DNA from: G965230065 sp965230065
GTDB lineage: Bacteria > Bacteroidota > Bacteroidia > Cytophagales > Cyclobacteriaceae
Direction: 5' to 3'
Assembly: GCA_965230065.1 (NCBI GenBank)
Contig: OZ245942.1
Span: 5,518,001-5,582,000 of the forward strand
Length of the DNA: 64,000 nt
In this document: piece after piece, positions 25,389 to 33,535 of the stretch
How positions within the stretch are numbered: position 1 is the stretch's first letter
Layout of the letters: every line of letters begins with the position of its first letter
Notes under the pieces: generated by a model
What the model was told of the DNA's origin: nothing
Databases searched by the model: none
The model's input: the letters and a program-made list of their open reading frames with translations, nothing else
Translations under genes and position numbers: made by a program

Positions 25389-26261
25389 ATGCAAATAGGA
25401 ATATTATCAAGAAATCAGGAACTATACTCAACCAGAAGACTCGTGGAGGCCTGCCAGCAGCGCGGACACGGCGCAGAAGTGATAGACCACCTGAAGTGCG
25501 ACATTATTGCCGAGAAAGAAAAACCCACCATCCACTATAAAGGAAGATATTTGAATGAGATTGAAGCCGTAATCCCCCGCATTGGGGCTTCGGTAACGTT
25601 TTACGGTACAGCCGTAGTGCGGCAGTTTGAAATGATGAAGGTGTTCAGCACCACCGAGTCGCAGGCGCTGGTACGCTCCCGCGACAAGCTGCGCAGCCTG
25701 CAAATACTGGCCCGTGCCGGCGTGGGCCTTCCCAAAACCGTTTTTACCAATTACACCAAAGATGTGGATACGGTACTGAAAGAAGTGGGAGGCACACCCG
25801 TGGTTATCAAACTGCTGGAAGGCACCCAGGGCCTGGGCGTGGTACTGGCCGAGAGCAAAAAAGCCGCCCACTCGGTAATTGAAGCCTTCCATGGCCTGAA
25901 AGCCCGCATCATCGTGCAGGAGTTTATCAGGGAAGCCGGAGGGGCCGACCTGCGGGTGTTTGTGGTAGACGGACAGGTGGTAGGCGCCATGAAAAGAACC
26001 GCCAAAGAAGGAGAATTCCGCTCAAACCTGCATCGGGGTGGTTCTGCCGAAATTGTGTCCCTTTCGGCAGAAGAAGAACAAACAGCCATCAAATCTGCGA
26101 GAGTGATGGGCATGGGCGTGGCCGGGGTAGACCTGTTGCGATCGGAACGCGGCCCATTGGTGCTGGAAGTAAATTCCTCCCCCGGCCTGCAAGGTATTGA
26201 GAAGGCCACAGGAGTGGATATTGCCGGAAAAATAGTTGAATACCTTGAAAAAAACGCCTGA
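25389..26261 (+). CDS. rimK: RimK-family ATP-grasp alpha-L-glutamate ligase
   Basis: A 290-residue ATP-grasp ligase that adds glutamate residues to a C-terminal amino acid (in E. coli to ribosomal protein S6) or synthesises poly-glutamate. The N-terminal domain starts MQIGILSRNQELYSTRRL. ATP-binding parts are VVIKLLEGTQGLGVVLA and RIIVQEFIREAGGADLRVFVV, and the metal-binding end is GPLVLEVNSSPGLQGIEKA. Length matches E. coli RimK (300). The stop overlaps the ATG of the hydrolase gene by one base. Together with the divergent retropepsin-like gene it forms the three-part Rim set. Confidence 0.92.
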   Translation: MQIGILSRNQELYSTRRLVEACQQRGHGAEVIDHLKCDIIAEKEKPTIHYKGRYLNEIEAVIPRIGASVTFYGTAVVRQFEMMKVFSTTESQALVRSRDKLRSLQILARAGVGLPKTVFTNYTKDVDTVLKEVGGTPVVIKLLEGTQGLGVVLAESKKAAHSVIEAFHGLKARIIVQEFIREAGGADLRVFVVDGQVVGAMKRTAKEGEFRSNLHRGGSAEIVSLSAEEEQTAIKSARVMGMGVAGVDLLRSERGPLVLEVNSSPGLQGIEKATGVDIAGKIVEYLEKNA

Positions 26262-27205
26262 TGAGTACACCGCTGACTATTGGTCCTAAATCCATACTGC
26301 CCGGGGAAGAAGTACAGGTAAACCTGCAAATAGGACGGCTGCCTACCCGCACCCGCATTGAAGTGCCCGTGTACATCAGCCGGGCCGAAACGGATGGCCC
26401 TACCCTGCTGTTGCTGGCAGGCTTGCATGGGGATGAAATCAATGGGGTAGAGATACTGAGGCGCATCATAAAGCAGGGGCTGTACAAACCCCTGAAAGGC
26501 ACCGTCATTTGCATTCCTATCCTGAATATCTTTGGGTTTATCAACCACTCCCGGCAGGTGCCCGACGGCAAAGATGTGAACCGCTTCTTTCCCGGCTCCA
26601 AAAACGGCTCCCTGGCCAGCATCATTGCTTACAGTCTTATGGAAGAGGTCATCCCAAAAATAGATTATGGGATTGATTTCCATACCGGGGGTGCCCGCCG
26701 TGCCAACCACCCCCAGGTACGCTGCATGATCGACGACCCTGTGAATGAAGAACTGGCTGCCGTGTTCCATGCCCCGTTTACGTTGCATGCAAAATACCGC
26801 ACCAACTCATTGCGGTATGCAGCTTCCCAGAAGGGTAAGCGCATCATTGTGTATGAGGGGGGCGAATCGCTCCGTTTCGATGAGCATGCCATACAGGAAG
26901 GCATCCATGGGGCACTGCGGATTATGCAGCATCTGGGTATGCGGGAAGAAGCCCCCGCCCCTGCCCAACCCAACCGCGTATTTTTAAAATCTACCTGGAC
27001 ACGGGCCAAAGTTGCCGGGCTGTTTCACCCCCACGTACAATGTGGTGATATGGTCAAACGCAACCAGTTGATAGGCAACCTCACCGATCCTTTTGGGGAA
27101 GAAGAAGTGAAGTTAAAGGCTACCGCCAAAGGGTATGTGATCGGCCTCAATCATAACCCGGTCGTTAACCGGGGAGACGCGCTGGTGAATATCGGGATTG
27201 TATGA
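26261..27205 (+). CDS. Succinylglutamate desuccinylase/aspartoacylase-family zinc hydrolase
   Basis: A 314-residue zinc carboxypeptidase-like hydrolase of the AstE/AspA group. The ligands are in LAGLHGDEINGVEILRR (His and Glu) and GIDFHTGGARRANHP (second His), and the acid/base region is IIVYEGGESLRFDE. The C-terminal beta domain (FHPHVQCGDMVKRNQLIGN) resembles a biotinyl/lipoyl-like barrel found in this branch. It is coupled to rimK by a one-base overlap. The pairing is common and suggests it cleaves the amide or peptide bond that RimK makes, or trims a glutamate tail. The substrate is inferred only. Confidence 0.87.
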   Translation: MSTPLTIGPKSILPGEEVQVNLQIGRLPTRTRIEVPVYISRAETDGPTLLLLAGLHGDEINGVEILRRIIKQGLYKPLKGTVICIPILNIFGFINHSRQVPDGKDVNRFFPGSKNGSLASIIAYSLMEEVIPKIDYGIDFHTGGARRANHPQVRCMIDDPVNEELAAVFHAPFTLHAKYRTNSLRYAASQKGKRIIVYEGGESLRFDEHAIQEGIHGALRIMQHLGMREEAPAPAQPNRVFLKSTWTRAKVAGLFHPHVQCGDMVKRNQLIGNLTDPFGEEEVKLKATAKGYVIGLNHNPVVNRGDALVNIGIV

Positions 27206-27233
27206 GTGGTTTTAAGATTAACAAACTCCGTAG

Positions 27234-27252
27234 GGCGGTTCGGTGAACCGCC
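27234..27252. terminator. Hairpin after the rimK operon
   Basis: GGCGGTTC (27234-27241), loop GGT, GAACCGCC (27245-27252) form a perfect 8-bp stem 28 bp after the hydrolase stop. No T-run follows, so it may be a 3' stability element as well as a terminator. A second small palindrome AAACCtggagGGTTT lies at about 27309. Confidence 0.5.
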
Positions 27253-27333
27253 TTACTAAATCCGTTTGCGTTGCAAATTTCACATATCATTCAAAATATT
27301 ATCGCTAAAACCTGGAGGGTTTGTATCTTATAG

Positions 27334-28695
27334 TTATTTAACCTTTGAAGTTACATCAACAGGCATCGCCAAATTTGCCATACCTGCCTCTTCTACTTCC
27401 ACCAGCCCTTCTTCACTGATGCCGGTGAGGCGTACCGTTTTTAATTCGTTGATGAGGAGGGGATCGTATTTGGCGGTAACCCGCACATAATTTTCGGTAA
27501 AACCGTGCATCATGCCGTTTTCCACATCGTCTTCAAACAAAACAGTGGCAGTATTGCCAATATTTTCTTCGTAAAACTTCCTCCGCTTTTTCTCAGAAAG
27601 AATCCGCAGCATTTTGGAACGGCGGGCCCGCACTTTCATGGGAACGCTTTCCTGCATAGTGGCTGCTTCCGTATTGGCCCGCTCTGAATAGGTGAATACG
27701 TGCAGATAAGAAACCGGCAATTCGTTCAGAAACTGATAGGTTTCCAGAAAGTCTTCTTCCGTCTCAGCGGGAAAGCCCACGATTACATCCACCCCTATGC
27801 AACAATGCGGCATCAGCCTTTTGATATGCCTGACCCGGTCAACGTACAATTCCCGCAGGTAACGGCGGCGCATTTGTTGCAAAATTTTATTACTGCCCGA
27901 TTGGAGGGGAATATGAAAATGAGGTACAAACTTTTCCGACTGGGCTACAAAATCAATAATATCATCGCTCAGCAGATTGGGTTCTATGGAAGAAATACGG
28001 AATCGCTCTATGCCTTCCACTGCGTCCAGGGCTTTCACCAGGTCTGCAAACCTTTCCTTTCTTTTTCCTTGCTGAATGCCAAAATCTCCAATATTCACCC
28101 CGGTAAGCACCACTTCCTTTACCTCAGTTTGGGCAATTTCACGGGCAGAAGCAACAATATTTTCAATACTATCTGACCTGCTTTTGCCCCGGGCCAGGGG
28201 AATGGTACAGAAAGTACAATGATAGTTACAGCCGTCCTGCACTTTAAGGAAGGTGCGGGTACGGTCGGCAATGGAATAAGCATGATGAAAGGTATTGGCC
28301 GCTTCAATTTCAGAAGCCAGTACCCGGGGTGTTTCTTTCTTCTGAAAACCATCCAGCAACTCTACCAGCCTGAATTTTTCGGCAGCGCCCAGCACAGCAT
28401 CCACGCCGGGGATTTCGGCAATTTCTTTGGGCTTAAGCTGGGCATAACATCCCACAATGCAAATGAAAGCATCCGGGGAAACCTTCAGGGCTTCCTTCAC
28501 CACCTTCCGGCATTTTTTATCGGCATTTTCTGTTACCGAACAGGTATTGATCACATAAATATCGGCCTGCTCAGCAAACCCTACCTTCCGGTAGCCTTTT
28601 TGTTCAAACAAACGGCTGATGGTTGAGGTTTCGGAGAAGTTGAGCTTGCAACCCAGGGTGTAAAAAGCCACCGATCTTTGCTTTGTCGCTTCCAT
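27334..28695 (-). CDS. mtaB: tRNA t6A37 methylthiotransferase MtaB
   Basis: A 453-residue radical-SAM methylthiotransferase that converts t6A to ms2t6A at position 37 of tRNAs. It has the UPF0004 domain with three cysteines (TLGCKLNF, INTCSVTENAD, IVGCYAQ), the radical-SAM cluster motif CNYHCTFC, and a C-terminal TRAM-like part (RVTAKYDPLLINELKTVRLTG). LGCKLN and the overall pattern favour MtaB over MiaB or RimO. The ATG at 28695 is chosen; the longer frame begins at a TTG (28704). The DinB gene upstream ends at 28804 with a terminator between them. Confidence 0.92.
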   Translation of the reverse strand: MEATKQRSVAFYTLGCKLNFSETSTISRLFEQKGYRKVGFAEQADIYVINTCSVTENADKKCRKVVKEALKVSPDAFICIVGCYAQLKPKEIAEIPGVDAVLGAAEKFRLVELLDGFQKKETPRVLASEIEAANTFHHAYSIADRTRTFLKVQDGCNYHCTFCTIPLARGKSRSDSIENIVASAREIAQTEVKEVVLTGVNIGDFGIQQGKRKERFADLVKALDAVEGIERFRISSIEPNLLSDDIIDFVAQSEKFVPHFHIPLQSGSNKILQQMRRRYLRELYVDRVRHIKRLMPHCCIGVDVIVGFPAETEEDFLETYQFLNELPVSYLHVFTYSERANTEAATMQESVPMKVRARRSKMLRILSEKKRRKFYEENIGNTATVLFEDDVENGMMHGFTENYVRVTAKYDPLLINELKTVRLTGISEEGLVEVEEAGMANLAMPVDVTSKVK

Positions 28696-28753
28696 AGCCT
28701 GCAAAGGTATTCAATACCCTGCAAAAATGTGAAGCCACACCGGAAAAATGAAA

Positions 28754-28779
28754 AAAGCCGGAAGAATACGCCCGGCTTT
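28754..28779 (-). terminator. Rho-independent terminator of the DinB gene
   Basis: AAAGCCGG (28754-28761) and CCGGCTTT (28772-28779) make a perfect 8-bp stem with a 10-nt loop. On the minus strand it is followed by TTTTTTCATTTTT. It separates dinB-like from mtaB. Confidence 0.85.
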
Positions 28780-28803
28780 CATGCATCAATTCCTGTTTCT
28801 TTA

Positions 28804-29340
28804 TCAATTATTCTGAATTTCAGCCTCGCTCCAGGGAGGGGTAATGCCATTCATGCGGGCATAGGCAATCAACTGCCCCATGTGCTCGCTCACGTGCGAC
28901 TGGGCAATCATCAGCATGGTACGTTTGTTGAACTTATCCCCGGTAGGAAAGCTGACCTCATCAAATAAATTTTCATTGGGCACAGCCTTTCCGGTTTCCG
29001 CAACAAACTGGTAAGACTTTTTGAGTACTTCAATGATTTCATCTTTTCCCTGTACGCTTTCTTCCAGCTTTTGAGGGTCTATGCCTTCGGGAATTTCTCC
29101 ACCCAGCATAGAAGAGAAAAAATAATTGGCAGAGGCGGTGTGCAAAATAACTTCCCCCACAGAGCGTACGCCTTCAGCGGGGCGCCAGTCATAGGCATCA
29201 GCGGGAATGGCCTCAGCCAGGGCAACTACACGCCCTTCATTATACTGAATCATGCCGGCAAATTCATCCTGAAAAGAGGATTCCTGGCATAAGGCAACCA
29301 AAGGGAGGCTGCAAACGAGTAACATTAATAGTTTTTTCAT
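28804..29340 (-). CDS. Exported DinB-family protein
   Basis: About 178 residues from ATG 29340 (MKKLLMLLVCSLPLVALCQ), which gives a clear Sec signal; the longer frame to 29385 would bury it. The DinB four-helix bundle follows, with metal-binding histidines in EVILHTASANYF and SHVSEHMGQLIAYARMNG. DinB proteins are a broad group including thiol S-transferases. Being exported, this one acts in the periplasm. Substrate unknown. It ends at a strong terminator. Confidence 0.8.
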   Translation of the reverse strand: MKKLLMLLVCSLPLVALCQESSFQDEFAGMIQYNEGRVVALAEAIPADAYDWRPAEGVRSVGEVILHTASANYFFSSMLGGEIPEGIDPQKLEESVQGKDEIIEVLKKSYQFVAETGKAVPNENLFDEVSFPTGDKFNKRTMLMIAQSHVSEHMGQLIAYARMNGITPPWSEAEIQNN

Positions 29341-29481
29341 GGGTAGTGGGTTATAGTGTGAATGAAAACTACCGCATAATAACATCCTTAAATGACAATT
29401 GTTGTCGATTGCATGTTATGTTTTTGTTGTGATTTCAACGCAGTTATGCTCCCTTTTGAAACAGATTCCAAAATAATGCGA

Positions 29482-30177
29482 TCAGGTTCGCTCTGCCACC
29501 CATCCCCCATAAATCAAGTGATGGCTAAAGCGCAGGATGTTGCTGAAACCAGCTTCCTGCAAAAGAGATATGACCCGTCGCTCTGGTACGGTATGGATGT
29601 CGTTGCGGATATGGTTTAGCCCTTCAGTGATTCCTTCTTCATCTATCCCGGCCAGTAGCAAGTGTTTTTTCAGAAAATCCAGATAACGTTCAAAAGTTTC
29701 GGCTTCCCTGAACATATCTACCAGCACCAACGGACTGCCCGGCTTGAGGCGGCTGGCAATGCTTTGTAAAAACCGCAGTTTTGCACCATCATCAGGCAAA
29801 AAGTGCATGACCAGTATGGAAGTAGCTGCGTCAAAAGCTGGTGCTTCGGGCAAATCGGCAACGGTACTTTCTATCAACTGATACCTCTCCGAAGGAACAC
29901 CTGATAGTTTTTGCCGGGCCTGTGCAACCATTTCGGGTGAGGGGTCTGTGCCCGTAAGTTTCCATGCTGTTGAACCTTCCAGCAAAGCTTTCATTTCCAT
30001 GCCTGTGCCACAACCAGCCACCAGTATGTCTATGGATGCATCTCTGTGATGATATGCATGCAACAATGCTATAACCTGCACAGGCAAAATGACATAATGT
30101 GGAATCCATATTTGAATGAAGCGGTCGTAACGGGCAGCCCTTTCGCCTTCAAAAATTTCTATGTTTTCTGTTTTCAT
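29482..30177 (-). CDS. Class I SAM-dependent methyltransferase
   Basis: A 231-residue cytoplasmic methyltransferase with motif I ILVAGCGTGMEMKALLEGS, then GTDPSPEMVAQARQKL and ATSILVMHFLPDDG, all normal for the small-molecule methyltransferase fold. The substrate cannot be deduced. It is a single gene on the minus strand, diverging from the next methyltransferase across a 233-bp gap. Confidence 0.8.
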   Translation of the reverse strand: MKTENIEIFEGERAARYDRFIQIWIPHYVILPVQVIALLHAYHHRDASIDILVAGCGTGMEMKALLEGSTAWKLTGTDPSPEMVAQARQKLSGVPSERYQLIESTVADLPEAPAFDAATSILVMHFLPDDGAKLRFLQSIASRLKPGSPLVLVDMFREAETFERYLDFLKKHLLLAGIDEEGITEGLNHIRNDIHTVPERRVISLLQEAGFSNILRFSHHLIYGGWVAERT

Positions 30178-30410
30178 GTTTAATCCCTTTGTGAGCGTAA
30201 ATTACTATTATCGTTACAGTATGGCCAAACAATTCTGTTCGGCAAGCGCAGGCAGGATTGCCCACTGGTTTGTTTTTCGAAGAGAAATATACATTTTCAT
30301 ATAAATACTATCAGCATGCATTCAAAAAAACTTATTGCAGGAAGCTGTGTTATCATATTGCCAATACGGATTGGGTTTGCTAACTTGTAAGTTGCTATAA
30401 GCACTTTATT

Positions 30411-31136
30411 ATGAATTTACTATTGCAGAATACCTTTTTGAAATTAACTTTTTTTCTGCTACTAACCGCCTCTTGTTATGCACAGCAGGAAAAGGATTAT
30501 TACACACTTAAAGATGCCAGCCGTGATGGCGCCGGCAAGTTTTACATGGGCCGTGAAATTGCACGGGTAATGGGCTACCAGGGTGCCAACTGGCTGGAAC
30601 GGAAAGACCGGGAAAAAGAAGAACGTACTGATTTATTGGTGCAAGCCCTGGAATTACAACCTACCGACGTAGTGGCCGACATAGGCGCGGGTACCGGCTA
30701 TTTTACCTTTCGGATGAGCCCCCTGGTGCCTCAGGGAGAAGTGCTGGCAGTAGATATTCAGCCAGAAATGATTGCGTTGTTAAAAGAGAACATAGCAGAA
30801 CATAATGCCGAAAATGTAACCACAATTTTGTGTACTGAGCAAAATCCAAACCTGCCTGCCAACTCAGTTGACCTGGTACTGATGGTGGATGCCTACCACG
30901 AGTTTGCTTACCCCAGGGAAGTAATGCTGCATATTGTGAAGGCACTAAAGCCCGAAGGGCGTGTAGCACTGGTGGAATACAGGGCCGAAGATCCGGAAGT
31001 CATGATTAAGCCATTACACAAAATGAGCGTGGAACAAGCAAAAAAAGAAATGAATGCTGTAGGTTTGTACCTGACGGCAAACAAAACATTATTGCCCAAA
31101 CAACACTTGATGCTTTTTGGAAAGGAAGCGCATTGA
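30411..31136 (+). CDS. Exported class I SAM-dependent methyltransferase-like protein
   Basis: A 241-residue protein with a Sec signal (LTFFLLLTASCYAQQ) and a methyltransferase domain: VVADIGAGTGYFTFRM as motif I, AVDIQPEMIALLKENI, and LVLMVDAYHEFAYPREVM. A signal peptide on a SAM enzyme is unexpected, since SAM is cytoplasmic, although such proteins are repeatedly seen in Bacteroidota. Cys before AQQ could be a weak lipobox (TASC). It ends at a terminator hairpin at 31141 and precedes the Crp/Fnr gene. Confidence 0.75.
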   Translation: MNLLLQNTFLKLTFFLLLTASCYAQQEKDYYTLKDASRDGAGKFYMGREIARVMGYQGANWLERKDREKEERTDLLVQALELQPTDVVADIGAGTGYFTFRMSPLVPQGEVLAVDIQPEMIALLKENIAEHNAENVTTILCTEQNPNLPANSVDLVLMVDAYHEFAYPREVMLHIVKALKPEGRVALVEYRAEDPEVMIKPLHKMSVEQAKKEMNAVGLYLTANKTLLPKQHLMLFGKEAH

Positions 31137-31140
31137 TGAA

Positions 31141-31169
31141 GCATGAAAATTTTATCGAACTTTTCATGC
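31141..31169 (+). terminator. Terminator hairpin after the exported methyltransferase-like gene
   Basis: GCATGAAAA (31141-31149) and TTTTCATGC (31161-31169) form a perfect 9-bp stem around an 11-nt loop, followed by CTTCTTTTCGTTTT. It starts 4 bp after the stop. Confidence 0.75.
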
Positions 31170-31213
31170 CTTCTTTTCGTTTTATTAGCTTATAACATCA
31201 CCTCAATTTTTAC

Positions 31214-31891
31214 ATGGCTGGAATCTGGTACTTTGAAAATATAGACCTCTATAAAATCCTTTGTCCGCACACGCTCAAGCGGTACGCCAAAAACCATTTT
31301 GAGCATTACGGCAAAGGGGATTTTATTTATTTCAAAGAAGATTTGTCCCGTAATATCTATATGGTTAATGAGGGGAAAGTCAAACTCATGTATTATACCG
31401 AGGAAGGGGACGAAATTGTTAAATCTGTGCTTACCAAAGGTGAAATTTTCGGGGAAATGGCTTTGCTGGGTGAAGAACGCAGGAGCGATTTTGCATTATC
31501 AGTGTCAGAATCTACGGTACTTTGCCCTCTTACCGTGGATACGATGTACGAACTCATGCGGAAGAACCAACGCTTCAGCCTTGTTATTCATAAGCTCATT
31601 GGGCTGCGCATAAAGCGGTTGGAGCGTCGCCTTGAGCAACTGTTTTTTAAAGATGTAAAAACCCGGTTAACAGAATTTATTTGTGAATTGGCCCGGGACA
31701 AAGGTAAACAAGCAGGCAACCGCATAGAAATAGATCATTTTTATACCCATAAAGACATTGCTGATTTGATTGGCTCCCGCCGTGAAACGGTTACCGCCCT
31801 GCTCAATGAACTCAAAGAAGAAGGTTTGATTGACTATAAACGCAACAAATTTTCTGTAATCAATGCAGATAAACTTATTCCTGCCGTTTAA
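31214..31891 (+). CDS. Crp/Fnr-family transcriptional regulator
   Basis: A 225-residue regulator. The N-terminal cyclic-nucleotide-binding-type barrel is KGDFIYFKEDLSRNIYMV to EIFGEMALLGEERRSDFAL, and the C-terminal winged HTH includes YTHKDIADLIGSRRETVTAL. There is no FNR-type cysteine cluster at the N-terminus, so iron-sulfur sensing is unlikely. The ligand is not identifiable. A 16-bp palindrome TGTAAGCAGGCTTACA lies just downstream at 31933-31948, ahead of the spondin lipoprotein gene, and fits the TGTxA-N6-TxACA half-site pattern of Crp-type sites. Confidence 0.88.
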   Translation: MAGIWYFENIDLYKILCPHTLKRYAKNHFEHYGKGDFIYFKEDLSRNIYMVNEGKVKLMYYTEEGDEIVKSVLTKGEIFGEMALLGEERRSDFALSVSESTVLCPLTVDTMYELMRKNQRFSLVIHKLIGLRIKRLERRLEQLFFKDVKTRLTEFICELARDKGKQAGNRIEIDHFYTHKDIADLIGSRRETVTALLNELKEEGLIDYKRNKFSVINADKLIPAV

Positions 31892-31932
31892 TTTATCACA
31901 TTTTTATAACATTTACCCTTACAGGACATGGA

Positions 31933-31948
31933 TGTAAGCAGGCTTACA
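31933..31948. promoter_or_regulatory. Putative Crp-type operator
   Basis: A perfect inverted repeat TGTAAGC-AG-GCTTACA 69 bp before the spondin gene start. The symmetric TGTAA-N6-TTACA core is one base per half from the E. coli CRP consensus. If the weak TACACTTG box at 31970-31977 is the -7 element, the palindrome centre is about 40 bp upstream of the transcription start, a normal activator position. Confidence 0.5.
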
Positions 31949-32016
31949 TTTATGCCACCGCTCCTTGGTTACACTTGCAATAACCACCTATGGTTTAACC
32001 TAAAAATGCAAGTGAT

Positions 32017-33435
32017 ATGAAAAATTTAATTTATGTGATTATCTGTTCAATGTTTCTCTTTGCAGCCTGTGAAGAGGACGATGATAATGGCGGACAAATG
32101 ATGCCTGAATCGGCAATGTTTACCGTAACCATTGAGAATGTAGTAGAAGGCAAGCCCTTTTTCCAAAACGGTGTATTCAATACACCAGTAGGTGCCAGTG
32201 AGCCGGGTCCGGCCCTTCCAGGCTCCGGTAGTGATGATGGCGGTGTATATGAGTTTTCATTCCATGCAGGGCCTGCTGTGCTACCCGGCACCCAAACAAA
32301 ACTTTCTTTTGCTACCATGTTTGTGGTATCCAATGACCTGTTTTTTGCCCCGCTTGGCACTGGTATTTCCCTGTATAATGAAAATGGGGATGCGATCTCA
32401 GGCGATATTACCGACCAGGTGTTTTTATGGGATGCCGGCACCGAGGTAAATGAGGAGCCCGGTGGAGACAACCAGGCCCCCAACCAAAGCGGCCCCGATA
32501 CCGGCCCTGACGAGAATGGAGTAGTGCTGCTACTGGATGAAGTAAACGATACCCAAGATGGACTGGTGGTGCCTGACGTTACAGCTGCCTATCCGCTAGT
32601 GGCAGATGCCATTGAAGTTACCATTAGCAATGATGGCACTTTGTTTACCGTACAGATAAAAAACACTTCCGGAAGCTCTGCCTTGCCATCCCCCCTCGCT
32701 CCGGGCGTATTTGTAGTACATACCGAAGATGACCCCTTGTTTACAGTTGATGAGGCTGACCGGGGAGAGGGACTAGAAGGGGTGGCAGAAGATGGGAATG
32801 CAGGCCCGTTGGAAGAATATCTGGCAGAAAACACCGGATTGATCGTGCCCTTGTCACCGGGCGTATGGGCAGTGCATGACCAAAATACCATGCCTTTGTT
32901 CACTTCAGGGGAAGCCGACCGGGGCGAAGGCCTGGAAGCTATTGCTGAAGATGGAAACCCCACTTCTATGGCAAGTGCATTGGCCGCCAATAGTGGCGTA
33001 TCGGATAGTGATGCTTTTAATACACCAGTAGGTGCTTCAGGCCCGGGCCCCATTGGCCCCGGAGGTAGTTATGAATTTACCTTTACTGCTGAAGAAGGTA
33101 GTTATCTTTCGCTCACCACCATGTTTGTACAGAGCAATGACCTGATTTATACATTTGAGGATAGTGGGATGGCCTTGTTCAACAATGGCACGCCCGTTAG
33201 CGGTGATGTAACTTCTTCCGTACTGCTGTACGATGCTGGTACGGAAATTAATCAGTTTCCAGGTGCCGGATTGGATCAGGTGATCCGACAAAGCGGAGCT
33301 GATACCGGGGCTGATGATGCTGATAATACCGTAAGAATGCTCACGGCAGATGGTGAAACCGAAGCTTCCGACGGATATGTGTATCCTGCTACCTCCGGGG
33401 TAATTAAGGTAACCATCTCAGCACAGTCCAATTAA
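32017..33435 (+). CDS. Spondin-domain lipoprotein with internal duplications
   Basis: A 472-residue lipoprotein: signal with lipobox LFAAC and acidic EEDDDN behind it. Two spondin-like domains are clear, one from FNTPVGASEPGPALPG to AGTEVNEEPGGDNQ and one from FNTPVGASGPGPIGPG to AGTEINQFPGAGLDQ. Between them lie two copies of a shorter unit with PGVxxVHxxxxPLF and EADRGEGLE and AEDGN. Domain structure is thus A-b-b-A. Spondin-N domains bind surfaces or glycans in eukaryotes; the bacterial function is unknown. It is monocistronic, with a Crp-like operator in front and a strong terminator behind. Confidence 0.8.
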   Translation: MKNLIYVIICSMFLFAACEEDDDNGGQMMPESAMFTVTIENVVEGKPFFQNGVFNTPVGASEPGPALPGSGSDDGGVYEFSFHAGPAVLPGTQTKLSFATMFVVSNDLFFAPLGTGISLYNENGDAISGDITDQVFLWDAGTEVNEEPGGDNQAPNQSGPDTGPDENGVVLLLDEVNDTQDGLVVPDVTAAYPLVADAIEVTISNDGTLFTVQIKNTSGSSALPSPLAPGVFVVHTEDDPLFTVDEADRGEGLEGVAEDGNAGPLEEYLAENTGLIVPLSPGVWAVHDQNTMPLFTSGEADRGEGLEAIAEDGNPTSMASALAANSGVSDSDAFNTPVGASGPGPIGPGGSYEFTFTAEEGSYLSLTTMFVQSNDLIYTFEDSGMALFNNGTPVSGDVTSSVLLYDAGTEINQFPGAGLDQVIRQSGADTGADDADNTVRMLTADGETEASDGYVYPATSGVIKVTISAQSN

Positions 33436-33473
33436 TTCAATATGAGATAAATAATTAGAAAAACAGGTGTTGG

Positions 33474-33509
33474 AAATACCTGCCTATATGAAGTGGGCAG
33501 GTATTTTTT
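33474..33509 (+). terminator. Strong terminator after the spondin gene
   Basis: AAATACCTGCC (33474-33484) and GGCAGGTATTT (33496-33506) pair perfectly over 11 bp with an 11-nt loop and run into TTTA. It may also serve the convergent oxidoreductase gene ending at 33536. Confidence 0.85.
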
Positions 33510-33535
33510 ATTATCCTGCAATTTTATATGCACAG

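Noticed and set aside
25751..26788. A 345-codon minus-strand open frame
   Set aside because: It is antisense to rimK and the AstE-like gene, which have clear family motifs; its own sequence shows no family features.
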